The position numbers and the translations under genes were made by a program. A stretch of DNA of 64,000 nucleotides. Origin: Magnolia sinica. Lineage: Eukaryota; Streptophyta; Magnoliopsida; Magnoliales; Magnoliaceae. Position 1 is the stretch's first letter. Each line of letters opens with the position of its first letter. The stretch covers positions 71,482,177 to 71,546,176 of the forward strand of contig NC_080582.1 of assembly GCF_029962835.1 (NCBI RefSeq). Direction: 5' to 3'. The notes under the pieces are model-generated. The model saw nothing but the letters and a program-made list of their open reading frames with translations. It was not told the DNA's origin and made no database searches. Shown here piece after piece: positions 1 to 11,034 of the stretch.

Positions 1-32
1 CTTGCCTTTGATAGCCCACCATAGCAGCAACA

Positions 33-2741
33 TTATTGTATTTTGAGGGAGGGTATATGTTGAATCTTATGCCAATCGTCTCCTCTGTTTTCCAGCATTC
101 TGGCATTGAATTCACCAGGCATGCGCTGCACCTCCAACTTCTCGAGAGTAGTCACATGTTGCAGTCCTTCTGGAAGCCTCTTCAAAGTCGAGCATTCACA
201 AATCAGCAAATGTAAGAGCCTCAGCATTGCTCCTTCCTCCACTCTCCACTCTACTAATTCAGGTAACCGCTCAACTTGTAAGGATTTGAGTTGAGGAAAC
301 CCTTGTGCAGAGCAGATCATTTCCTTTCCCATATATGAATTATAACACAATCTGAGAATCCGAAGGTTCGGTAGTTTCTCCAATGTTGCCATTGGATCTT
401 TCATTAACTGGGAGGATGCCAAGGTAAGCTTGGTGAGGTTAGGTGAGAATTCATACGACTCGGGTAGCTTCTTTAATGTTCCACTCAAAAACATCTTCTT
501 CAGATGCAGGTGATGTGAAAAAGGCATAAACACCGGAATAGTGCGCCACCAATGCAACCTCAAAGACTGGAGGAGGTCCAACTTGGGAAGAGAGTTGGAC
601 AATCCCTTTGTCTGCCAACTATTATGCATCTCATATACTCCTAGTTTCTTAAGAGTAGTTAGCTTCCCCAAGCAATCTTCTATCCAATCACCAGCCTCGA
701 CACGTTTTAGGGTCTGAAGATTAACTAAACAATCAAGTCCGAGTGATGGACGCCCCACCATTTTAGACCAAACACCTTTATTTATTATCCTTCCATAGGA
801 CACATCCACATGCCTTAATTGTTTCATCTTCCAAATAGAATTGGGTATGTAGATTATGGATATACCTTCTTCTACATGGAGTGTTTCTAAATTGTGAAGA
901 TTGCTTATGGATGATGGGAGGCTTGTTAAACCACCCACCTTGAAGCCAAGGTATCTCAAGTGGATTAGTGTACCTATTTCATTCGGAAGCTTTCGATTAG
1001 ATACATCCAAATATAACACCCTAAGCAAATTGAATCCTCTGTAAAGAAAATCCTCTTGCTTTTTTCCAAGCCATCCACTATCTAAAGTGATGCACAACAC
1101 GGAACGAAGGTGTGGGTTGGCGCGATTTAAAGAAGTGTACTTGCTAGTGGCATGATGAATAGCAAGTCGGCGTGCTTTTGATGGAGAGAGAGGATTTGTA
1201 TTTCCATGATGAACGTCGAGGAATTTATCTTCCCTGGCTTTTGAAATTGAGAGTTCATGTAAGAGATCATGGATACGGCAGCTTTTGACTCTGCCAATGG
1301 AATTTCTTTTCACTACTTGAATCAAACTTCTATGTATTAGCTCCTCCAGGCAATCTTCTGCAGCTTCCTCCATCGTTTCGTCCCCTGTTGGCTCTACAAA
1401 TCCTTCCGCAACCCACAGCTGAATCAATTTCTTAGCACGGATCTCATGGTCTTCTGGAAAAACACCGAAGTAGAGAAAGTATGGCTTGAGACGGTAGGGT
1501 AGATCTTCATAGCTTAAAGCTAATATTCTTGCAATTCGGGATTCATCATCAACGGATTGTGAGCTAATTTTCTGGAGTACTTTCTCCCACTCGTTCGGAT
1601 CTGTTGATTTTCTTGATAGTAGGCCACCTATGGCTACAATAGCAAGAGGGAGACCACAGCATTTTGCCACAATCTCTTTTCCCAGCTTCTCTAAATTTTG
1701 CTGGTAATGAATACCTTGTTCTAAGAATGCTTTCTTACAAAACAACTTCCATACCTCTTCATCTCCTAAAAGCTGCAGCTCGTGGGGAGAACTTCGTGCA
1801 TCTGCATATGAAGCTACTTCTCTGTTGCGGGTGGTGAGTAGGACTCAACTTCCATTATTCATATCTGGAAAAGCAGCCACCAAAGAATCCCATGCTTCAG
1901 TCTTCCATATATCGTCCAACACCACAAGATATCTCATGTCTTTCAAATAATTGAAAAGCTTCTCCCTCAATTAAACTGAGTTCATTTTCTCCGCCATCTC
2001 AAGCTCTTCTTTAGTAAGAGTCATGAAGCATTTTATAATGCTTTGCAGAAGATCTCTCTCAACATATTCTTGAGATACAAAAATCCAAGCACAACAATCA
2101 AAATGTTTCTTAACAGCGTCGTTGTTATAAACTTTAATGGCAAGCGTGGTCTTACCAAGACCGCCCATTCCAACTACAGAAACGACACAACGTCGTGAAT
2201 CACCCTTGATCAACCGTCCCACCAATGTCTTTATGTCTTCTTCAAAACCAATGACTTCTGTCTCTCCAAATAGAGGAGAAGTTTGCCTTTGCCGTCGTAA
2301 ACTTTCACCCTTGAAACTGCTTCCTTCTCCAACATCTATAATTCCAAATGTCAGCCTACTGGCCGAAATCTCCTGAATTTTATTCTTTATCCGTTCGATC
2401 TCATTGCCGACCTGACGTCGAGACAATAATTCAATATGAATGCGCATGAACCTTTTGAAGAAACCTGCATACCCACTTCTCCTTTGTTCTATTTTGAGGA
2501 TAAAGGTGTCAATGACATCTTCTGCATCGTAAGCGACGTCCCTCACATCTGCCACCCAATTCTTCACTCTCTCATCGCCGCTTTGTTTTGCGTCTGCGTC
2601 TTTCAAGAGGCACTGCATCCGCTTCAATTCTCTCTCAACCCACTCGACCTGATCACGCACTTCATAGAGATAAACTGCCTCTTGAATCAGGAAATTACTG
2701 AGTTTTCGCAAGACCAAGGAAACAGCAGCCTCGACAGCCAT
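33..2741 (-). pseudogene. CC-NB-ARC-LRR (RPP13-like) disease resistance gene, two nonsense codons
   Basis: Intracellular immune receptor family. The ATG at 2741-2739 opens MAVEAAVSLVLRKL, an Rx-type coiled coil with an EDVID motif, followed by a P-loop (GMGGLGKTT), kinase-2 (LVVLDDIW), GLPLA, the RNBS-D motif (YFLYFGVFPEDHE), an MHD-like RIHD and LRRs to the stop at 33-35. The frame is continuous over 903 codons. It is broken by TAA at 1973-1971, where the paralogue at 21.5-24.3 kb has CAA, and TGA at 1847-1845, where the paralogue has CGA in the RNBS-B GSRVLLTTR motif. Both are C-to-T changes. No frameshift is visible. The C-terminus ends earlier than the paralogue because of a TAA at the end of the LRR. 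It is most likely a recent pseudogene; a truncated CC-NB product of 256 residues is possible. Assembly error or a null allele cannot be excluded. Confidence 0.88.
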
Positions 2742-3984
2742 CTTCTTTAGCCTCTCCTCTTCTTCTCACAAGACACTTCCATCCCTAGTTCAAAACTCAC
2801 AGATGCAGAATGATACTTCTAGTAAAGTCCTCTCTGTGTTTAAAAACATTGAAACGGGTCAATCACATCTCTTTCAGAAAATAATAATAATAATAATAAT
2901 AGAAGAAGAAAAAAATATCCCAACCTTTGTTTCGCACACTGAGGACCACGTGAAGAGTGGACTGACCCAGTTTGTTCCATACAAGTGCGCACCATGGTTA
3001 AACAATTGAAACCGTTCATCTGCTGGTTGACATTACAGATGAGGATTCCACATTGAAAAATCATAGCCCATTGAACCTTATCAACGTTTTGGTTGATACT
3101 CAAAGTGTTGGTCATAGGCCTGTGGGGCCCACTGGTGGGCAATCACTAGTGGTGGGTCCCATGAGTTTAGGCCTCTTTCGTTAGAAGATGATTTCAAATA
3201 TAAATTTGAATGATGATAGGAGATAGGGATAAGACCAGATAATCTGGTCTCGACGTGACTTTCTTTCGTGCAAAAATTTAATAAGGAATAACGAGAGTAA
3301 AAAGAGGAATAGTGATACATATTAATTTATCCATTTATCTTGTCCTTGGGACAATCTAAGTCATATATTATAATCTGGGGCCATTTATAGCGTAGAATCA
3401 GATGGGTGAATAGACCCATCTGCTCCAGTAGTGAATAGGCGGGCCGCTGGATCTGTAGCGTTAATTTTTGACTTCGTAAAGGTTTCATATCGTGTAGACC
3501 CTTAGATCTTGAGGGCTTACACTTCCGCACTTCCCAACACAAATGATCAAAAGTTGTAATCGAATTCTAACTAAATTTTACCATCTATAGTAAAAATGAA
3601 ATTAAACGGGACTTTTAACCATCCATATGATGGAATCTGCCAAATCCACTGTGGGCAACCTAGCGCAGTGGGTTGGTTGGCTTAAGTTCTCCTATCCAAA
3701 ATCATATATAATATGTCGAAAAACTCATCTCAATTTCCAAGATACGACTAATTTAAAGTTCTGATGATCCAGATCGTTTTGGCCGCCTCCTATCAATCTT
3801 TTCTGATATATCTTTGCCATAAATGTGTCCGTGACCCATTCTTCATAAAAAAAAAAAGATAGACCTATCTTTCTTTCAGCCATTCGGGAATGCAAAGAGA
3901 AAGAGAGATAAGGGTTGTTTTGAAATGTTTATATTTTCAAAGCCATTGCTTATGCGGCTTCAAAGCCTATCAGTAAAGAATGCG
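2742..3984. other. 5' flank of NLR pseudogene with dispersed repeat
   Basis: No gene seen. Position 2881-2901 is an ATA/AAT microsatellite. About 2,925-3,105 is related to 32,760-32,950, both containing TGAGGACCAC and AACCGTTCATCTG at the same spacing, so it is a dispersed repeat about 185 bp long. The rest is AT-rich sequence without recognisable features. Confidence 0.5.
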
Positions 3985-4138
3985 AATCCTTTGTTTGCGT
4001 TAAGCAGGAAAATCGTGTTTGTTACAGTCTAATTGGGCGGTATCATTACACACCGTCATTGCTGACTGGCATGGACCAACAACAATACAGGGAAGCAGAA
4101 AAGTCATGCTTTTGGCAAACAGAGGATCCAGACTCGTT
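3985..4138. repeat. Diverged foldback MITE (GGATCC/tgcttgc family)
   Basis: The left end reads gcgaatcctttgtttgcg and the right end ggcaaacagaggatccag, roughly an inverted repeat. The interior (gcaggaaaatc, a gtcattgctgactggcatgg-like segment) matches the better preserved copies at 21,048-21,225 and 21,319-21,484. Confidence 0.55.
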
Positions 4139-5394
4139 AATAAAATGCATTAGCACGTTGCTGGCTGCTCATTTTTAAACTAACGACCTGAAAGTATCCC
4201 AAGCCCTTTTATTTATATTATTTATACAGCTTTTAAAGACTTTTCTTCTTTCGTACTCTACAGAGTATGATGGATGATACACGGGTGCTTAGAAATTACT
4301 TGGAAATGTGGACAAGTAACTCAAACTTAAACAAGCATATATGCTCGTAAGATTTGGGGTAGATAACTATTAAAACCCTAGATTACAAGTGTAATTCAAC
4401 ACTTATTGCCAATCATTGCCGAGAAGACCCCGATGAAGGATTCAGTTGCGACTATATCGTCAATCGGAGGGGAGAAGAATAAGTTCTTCCGATCTCTTCC
4501 TCTCTCTCTCTCTCTCTCACTCTCACTCTCTCTCTCACTCTTTTTCCCTTCTCCTTTCTCCTCCCTCTATACCTTATAAATCTAGGGCACAAATTCGTAT
4601 AGGAAGAGAGGATGTGAAATAAAATGGTTTTTATAGTGTCAGAAGGTGCATAAATGGCCTCAATGGCCCTTTATTTATTATAATAACCCTGGGGCTTATT
4701 TCCAACCAACAGGACCCACCACGAGGTGTACGGGTCAATCTAAGCCATGGGATAAGTGTCCCACTAGGAGGTCTATGTTCAGACATAATCCTCCGATGAT
4801 CCGACGTGTCGATCAGCTGGGAAGGCCCTAACTCAAATCGAAGGTCACCGAGTGTCGATTAGGTCTGCAACTATATGGATGTGAGTAGGGTAATTATCTC
4901 GATTAGTGTCTTAAATTTGGTCTTCATCCAACGACCTAAAATCTACAACTTCAACAAAGAGCGAATGATGCTAATTTCACTTAAATTCAAGTTATCACCT
5001 AAAGCACTCATGCAATTCATGTATTGGGCTTGCGGGCCAAAGTTGAGGGATCTTAGGCACTATCTCGGTCCAATATCCGTGATGGACATCAAGCCCATCA
5101 AGACAAACATTATTTTATAGTTTCGAGTTTAGCAGACCACCAATGTGTGGTCTAGAACCAATCCAACTAATCGAGGCATTTTTGGGATAAGTCAACCCTT
5201 GGATTTTTTGTGGGTCCCAATTAGTGTTAGGGCTACCTAAGTTCGTGATGCTACTCATTCATGATTAGCGAAGATGGGCGTCCAACTCTAATTATCCTAA
5301 ATTTGTCAATTTCGACCAAATTAGGGCATTTAGTTAGACTAGTATGGCTCCCTAACGGTCTCGCTCGTGGACATAACCATGTTTTATTATGGAA
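4139..5394. other. Unassigned repeat-like sequence with TC-rich tract
   Basis: Position 4497-4570 is a TC-rich microsatellite. No coding domain is recognised; short open frames here lack any family motif. It may be the decayed interior of the copia element whose RNase H lies just downstream. Confidence 0.35.
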
Positions 5395-5877
5395 ATATAC
5401 CTGACGCTACAGATACTTAGACGCAGATTATGCTAGTTGCGTTAATGCAAAGAAATGCACCTCAGGATACATCTTCACGATGGTTGGTGGGGATATGTCT
5501 TGGAAAAGTATGAACAGTCGATGATGGCCTTATCCACCATAGAAGTTGAGTTCATTACTTGTCATGAAACATCAAATAAGGCATTATGATAGCATCGTTT
5601 ATTTTCAAATTTGTGGGTATTGGAGCATATCCCAAAACCATTAAGAATCTTTTGTGATAACTTAACCGCAGTTTCCTTCTCTAGCAACAAGAACCATTCA
5701 TCAAGGTCGAAGCATATCGACATCAAGTATCTTGTTGTGAAGAAAAGAGTTTAGAATCATGTAGTGTTTATGGAGTTCATCGGTACTAAGCAGATGATTG
5801 CGAATCCGCTCACTAAAGGGCTTCCTATCACGCCATTTCAGGAGCATGTAACATCCATGAAGTCATTGACCCCATAA
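5395..5877 (+). pseudogene. Ty1-copia RNase H / pol 3' end remnant
   Basis: Frame-by-frame reading gives LDADYASCVNAKKCTSGY then EQSMMALSTIEVEF and SKHIDIKYLV...MIANPLTKGL, which is the canonical end of copia pol (RNase H then the 'DPLTKGL' tail). At least one frameshift near 5,510 and stops near 5,590 and 5,750 break it. Integrase and reverse transcriptase are not visible upstream, so the element is truncated. Confidence 0.8.
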
Positions 5878-6352
5878 ATGTATTCAGTTAGTGGGGAGTT
5901 GAATGTGTTTTATTTTTATTGATATTGAAGAGATCTCATTTATAAAGTTTTAATAATTTTGATATAAAGTTAATTTCTATTTTTAAGTAAGCTAAACAAA
6001 AGTCTTATCTCATTGAAGACATTCGAAAGCTCTTAAACCTCTCAAGGATAGGCACATGTGATCACACTGCGTGTATCATCCTTATACCATACTTCTTAGT
6101 CCTTGATTTATGTCGTTAAGGCTAATGGTATTCGTAATCATGCTTAGTCTCACTTCATTAAGATTAAATATTGTGATGGCCATCGTGATCCAATACTTAT
6201 AGCCTTAATGGACCAGATTGTATAAGCGTTGTTTGTGTTATCCAACAAATGCATTGGTTAATCATTCGAATGTTTTCTTCAAAATTAAAACATGTTTCAA
6301 AATGTTTTTAAATTAAACCTTGACATTGATTAATGTGCCCCAAGTGGGAGAA
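5878..6352 (+). other. copia 3' untranslated spacer ending in polypurine tract
   Basis: Noncoding spacer between pol end and LTR. It ends with aagtgggagaa at 6342-6352, the usual plus-strand polypurine primer of copia elements. Confidence 0.6.
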
Positions 6353-6840
6353 TGTAAGAAATTTATAAGGTAAGCCTTATTGATTAATGGTCTGAATTTT
6401 CCTAAGGATTGGATAATGTGATCCGGGCATACCGGTAGATATCATAAAGTTGTAATTCATCGAAAATCATGTAAGGGGTGGTGTGCTACAACCGTGTCAC
6501 ATACACAATTTTCTAGTTGGATTAGAATTGAAAAACTCATATGGAGCCTAAGGGAAAGGAGTTTCAATGGGTTTCAAACTCTTCAACCATTTAAACTATA
6601 TATATAGGGTTGAGTCCCAAGCCTACATGTGTTGAAGCCTTCTATTCCCATCTCGATGCTTCTCTAAAGGGCGTAAGGTGCGGAAGATTGCGGCATCAAG
6701 CCTAAAATGATAGTATCCCAATAAGGTATATAATTTCACTTTAGATTTTTGGATCCCCATTACAATCCTTTCAATTCTGCAATATACATTTTATACTAAA
6801 TACGTAAAGCCTGTATCATAGTTCGTAAAGTTCTTAGGAT
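6353..6840 (+). repeat. copia 3' LTR (partial right boundary)
   Basis: Starts TGTAAGAAATTTAT directly after the polypurine tract. It contains a TATA-like tatatatagg at about 6,598. The right end is not identified by a target duplication; sequence changes around 6,840 to the LTR-like unit described next. The end coordinate is approximate. Confidence 0.55.
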
Positions 6841-7245
6841 CCCGCGGTCCTCTCAGTTGAATTTCGGTGACCCACGACGCATAGATAACATTTGCATAAG
6901 ACCCTGAGTCGCACCCTGTCAACTCGAATCAGCTTGACTTGAAACTTGTACCCTAGCGACCGCACCGTTGCCGTGGTTCCAACGTCGTGTCTCGTGCGCC
7001 GATGCGATACTTAGGCCAGGAGTTGTGAGCTCGTATTTATTTTAAGAAAAATGTCACGCGTTGCGAATTCCAAGAGAAATTCTACAACCCATCACATCAA
7101 TCAATCACCTCAAGTCAAGTACACATCTCATCACTCCCCTTACAACACTCATATCTCTCCCATTCCCCAAAGTCAACTCTCTCTCTTCACCCATCCCTTC
7201 CTTACACCCATCACCCATCACTCACCCATCCCTTTTTATACCATC

Positions 7246-7246
<1 letters not shown>

Positions 7247-7288
<42 letters not shown>
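7247..7288. repeat. (TC)n microsatellite
   Basis: About 20 uninterrupted TC units. Confidence 0.95.
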
Positions 7289-7291
<3 letters not shown>

Positions 7292-8204
7292 CATTTCCCA
7301 AGCAACCCAAGAGAGCCAACGTCCAAGAGAGCCAAGTATGACCCACTTCCCTACCCCTAAAAAAACTCTCATCTCCACCATCCAAGCCTCATCATCCACC
7401 ATCAAAGGTTGAGCATAGGAGCTAAGGAAGCCAAGGGACCAAGAAGGAGTGATATAGGTGGGTGATTTTAGGATATCCATCATTGATTTCCATTTAAGGG
7501 CCCACTTATGATGGGACCCACTTTGATGTATGTGTTGTGATCTAAGAGGGGCCCATAGTGTCGGGATCCCTCCACTACGCCGATCTCTTTCTCACTCTTT
7601 CTCTCTCTGTTCCTTTTTGTATGGTAATGATGATGATGAGGTGTGTCCCACCATGATATGTTATATCCATGCCATCTACCTGTGGGGCCCACCTTGCTGG
7701 ACTGTCCAGCGGACGGGCTTGCTGCCTGTCCGCCTGAACAGGCCTAGATGAAGGTGAAAATACAAATATCAGCTTGATCTTACAAGACTGGTGGGTCCCA
7801 CACGTGTGGACCCACCTTACTGTATGTGGTATACCCACACCGTCCATCCATACGGTGAGTCCCTGCAGACGTCAGCAAGTTTTGTGGGGGATCACGAGGT
7901 CTGTGTTGTACCAATCGTCCATCCATCAGGCGTGGGACCCACCTTGATGCGTGTATTCTCTATCCACTCCGTCCACTTGTCTTGGACGATGGTGTGGACC
8001 CCACTGTACTGTATTTGTTTATACACACTATTCATCCATTTCAACTCGTGTGGAGCCCACCCCACACGTGTTGCACGTTTGGGATGGGACCCACCTTAAG
8101 GCATGTATTGTATATCCACACCGTCCATTGCTTGGACGGTGGGCCACTTTAATGTATGTATTTTATCTAGCCGTCCATTTATCTGGATGCTGGATGCTGG
8201 TATT

Positions 8205-8276
8205 CTCAAAATAATAATAATAATAATAATAGTAATAATATTATATTATATTATATATATATATATATATATATAA
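8205..8276. repeat. (AAT)n/(AT)n microsatellite
   Basis: Compound ATA trinucleotide run followed by alternating AT. Confidence 0.95.
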
Positions 8277-8454
8277 CATGTATATGGTGAGCCCCACATG
8301 GGACCCACCTTTTTGGAAGCGGATTGGTTGGATCACCTCACACCAACATGTAGCTGGTACATTGACGCCAGCAAGTTCTATGGGCCCTAGCAGCATGTAG
8401 CTGTTGTGATGACACTAGCAAGTTCTGGGGCCCCTGCATGATGTAAGTGTTGTA

Positions 8455-8930
8455 TCCACCGTCCATTGCTTGGATAGTGGGCCACCTTGATGTATGTGTT
8501 ACATCCAAACCATCCATCCAAACGGTGAGCTCGTCTTAAGGCTTGAGACTAAAAATGAGGCAGATCCGTATATCAGGTGGACCGCACTACAGAAAACAGT
8601 GGAGAATTGAACAGGCTACCATTGAAAGCCTTTTGGGACCACAACAGTTTTGAATTATTATGATATTTGTTTTTCCCTCTTAATTCAGGTCTTTGTGACC
8701 TTGTGAATAGATTGTATGGAAAATAAATGTCGTGGTGGCCCCAAGAAATTTTAACGACGGAAATCATTATCTCCACTGTTATTTATGGTATGGTCCAAAT
8801 GATCTTCCAATCATCATCTCCCCCGCTATTTGGAGTATGGTCCAGATGATCCATCGATATGATTCATTTTTATTTTTATTTTTGGGAAATGCTCTAAAAT
8901 GATCTTTAAAATAGATGAATGGTGTAGTTG
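8455..8930. repeat. Palindromic MITE-like repeat copy
   Basis: Carries the marker order of the window's commonest repeat: ttgatgtatgtgtt, ccatccatccaaac, caggtggaccgcac, ttttgaattat, tgtgaccttgtgaatag, tggtatggtcca. Diverged and without intact ends. Confidence 0.5.
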
Positions 8931-9160
8931 GTGCGGCCCATGTGATGTAGCTCACTTGATTTATATGAGGCCCATTGGTGTGGCCCATTGATGCGGCCCA
9001 CTTGATGTATATGTGGCCCATTGGTGCGGCCCATTGATGTATATGATACCCATTGGTACGGTCCATGTGATGTGGCCCACTTGATGTATATGAGGCTCAT
9101 TGGTGCGGTTCACGTGATATGGCCCACTTGATGTATATGAGGCCTATTGTGATGTATTTG

Positions 9161-9510
9161 AGGCCCATGGGTTGAGGCCCAATGTGATGTATATAAGGAC
9201 CTTAAGTGAGGCTCGATATGGTATATATGTGGCCCATGTGTGAGGCCCGATGTGACATATATGAGGCCCATATGGTGAGACCCAATGTGATGTATATGTG
9301 GCCATTGAGTGAGGCCCATTGTGATGTATATTAGGCCCATGGGTTGAGGCCCAATGTGATGTATATAAGGACCTTGAGTGAGACCTGATAAGGTATATAT
9401 GTGGCCCATGTGTGAGACTCAACGTGATATATATGAGGTCCATATGGTGAGGCCTGATGTGATATATATGTGGCCCTTGAGTGAGGCCCATTGTGATGTA
9501 TATTAGGCCC
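9161..9510. repeat. 172-bp tandem duplication built from ~29-bp GGCCCA units
   Basis: The phrase aggcccatgggttgaggccc begins at 9,161 and again at 9,333; a third start is at 9,505. Each 172-bp copy is made of shorter units of the type tgaggcccaatgtgatgtat. Related, more diverged units extend left to about 8,930. Confidence 0.9.
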
Positions 9511-9650
9511 TTGTGTGAGGCCGTGGGCCCATTATACGTTTGGCTTTATGTGGGGCTACTCCTTGGGAGCAATGTTGGTTAAATGTCCACATTGATGGGC
9601 AATGATGGTTAAATGTCCACATTATGACATTTCTTTAGGCCCTTTGTTAG

Positions 9651-9738
9651 GCCGATTATCGATGTCAATTATCAAGGCCGATTATCGATGCCGATTATCG
9701 ATGTAGATTATCGATGCCGATTATCGATACCGATTATG
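9651..9738. repeat. Minisatellite gccgattatcgat
   Basis: About six degenerate tandem copies of a 12-13 bp unit (gccgattatcgat) with a few substitutions. Confidence 0.85.
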
Positions 9739-10218
9739 AGTATGTGACAGCATAACATCATATATGCTCATACGCATCATCTTCATGCTTGTGATGAGAT
9801 GAGGTTGACCATTGCATATGCCTTTTGACAAGTTGTTTATGGGAATCCCTGATAGGTGGTGTTGTCCCTCATGAGCGCACGGTACGCGCAGGATTAATGC
9901 ATGACTGGATTGTATGACTTATGCCTCTTGTATTGTGTGATATGATTACTATATGCCTTAGCGACATCAGGGCCGAGGCCTCCACAGGCACATCATGGAG
10001 AGCCAGATTGGATACCAAAAATACTATTACTAGCATCGGGGCGCCATATATGTCCTTGTGTGAAAATTCCTAAACCCGATGGTACCAGAGGATAACTCCA
10101 GCGTCGAGACTGAGTGGATATATGAGCGCACGAGGGCCGTATACCAGTAGGCCGCGTCTCCCACTGTGTCAAGGTTGGTTGGAAAGGGGTGTGACCTTAC
10201 CCGCCTGAGTGATGAGGT

Positions 10219-11034
10219 GTCACGCCCCAGACTCGGTAACCGGATTCACAAGGAACCCGATGGCCGGTTCTGGCCGCAACAGCCTCCGTAGTACCCCATT
10301 CTCGGCTCCTGAAGCAGGTTCCGATCCTGGGATCCTACAAGGAGGATTTTCATAACAATTTAACCATTTCCAATACGAGCATACCCAAGATCATAACAAG
10401 TAAATCTGAGAATAAAAAAGGCACATATCACAAAATCCACTAAGAATTTAAACTTTTACAAGTTTACATAAGGTCCAAAAGGACATACATAAGATAATAG
10501 AAGAAAGAAATGAAGGATGCAATACTGGGTCCTCAAGCTCAGCTCTAATCCAAACTCTGCCACTGCGACACCTGCCTAGGATCTCCTGCACGCATCAATC
10601 GTGCATAAGCTTATAGAAGCTTAGAGGGTGGTGTAGGTGTGTGATAATAGTGCACAGAAGAATAATAGAAGATACAGGAAGGAGACATGCTCAATGAGAA
10701 TATCACTAGCCTTACCAAGGCTTATCATAAATATGATGCAATGAGTACTGGACGCCATACCAAGGCAATGCATGAAGGGGCTTACATAACCAATACTAAT
10801 GCGATGCAAGTAATGCCAGTGCTCATAACCAAACCGTATGTCAAGTATATTTCCAATCATAAGGAAATCACCGGGGTCCATTACACTACTAGATGACTGC
10901 CGCTCTACAGACCCCGCACAGTCAAACGAGCATAAGAGACCTCACTACCCGCCCGTGGACAACCAATCACCATCAAGGCCTGACGGTAGCGGACCCATTC
11001 ACGAGCTGGTCAGACTCAGCCTAACAATGCCCTC
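10219..11034 (+). repeat. 5' block of LTR-like unit (TGTCACGCCCC end), plus orientation
   Basis: Starts TGTCACGCCCC and is matched in reverse complement by 16,250-17,072 along its length, for example ccgtagtaccccattctcgg, caatcgtgcataagcttata, and the cggacccattcacgagctgg-like block. The conserved TGTCA terminus followed by a GC-rich stretch is typical of plant gypsy LTR starts; the assignment rests on that resemblance. Confidence 0.65.

Larger units (their letters stand above)
6850..10215 (+). repeat. Truncated copy of ~6 kb LTR-like unit, plus orientation
   Basis: Block 6,850-7,020 is the reverse complement of 16,020-16,200 (shared core around gcgaccgcacc and ggttccaacgtcg). Block 9,860-10,215 is the reverse complement of 11,035-11,400 (both carry atatgagcgcacgagggcc). 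A shared ggttaaatgtcc element lies at about 9,610-9,640 and, inverted, at about 11,740. The order is therefore colinear with the inverted copy at 11,035-17,072. Long ORFs here are artefacts of low complexity. It resembles the long LTR of a gypsy element, but no protein-coding part is present. Confidence 0.6.

Noticed and set aside
7051-8214. ORFs around the TC microsatellite and ggacccacc-rich stretch
   Set aside because: Low-complexity translations (LSLSLS and Gly/Pro/His-rich) inside an LTR-like repeat.
8779-9491. Minus-strand ORFs rich in GPHIHH-type repeats
   Set aside because: They follow the GGCCCA tandem repeats and have no non-repeat sequence.
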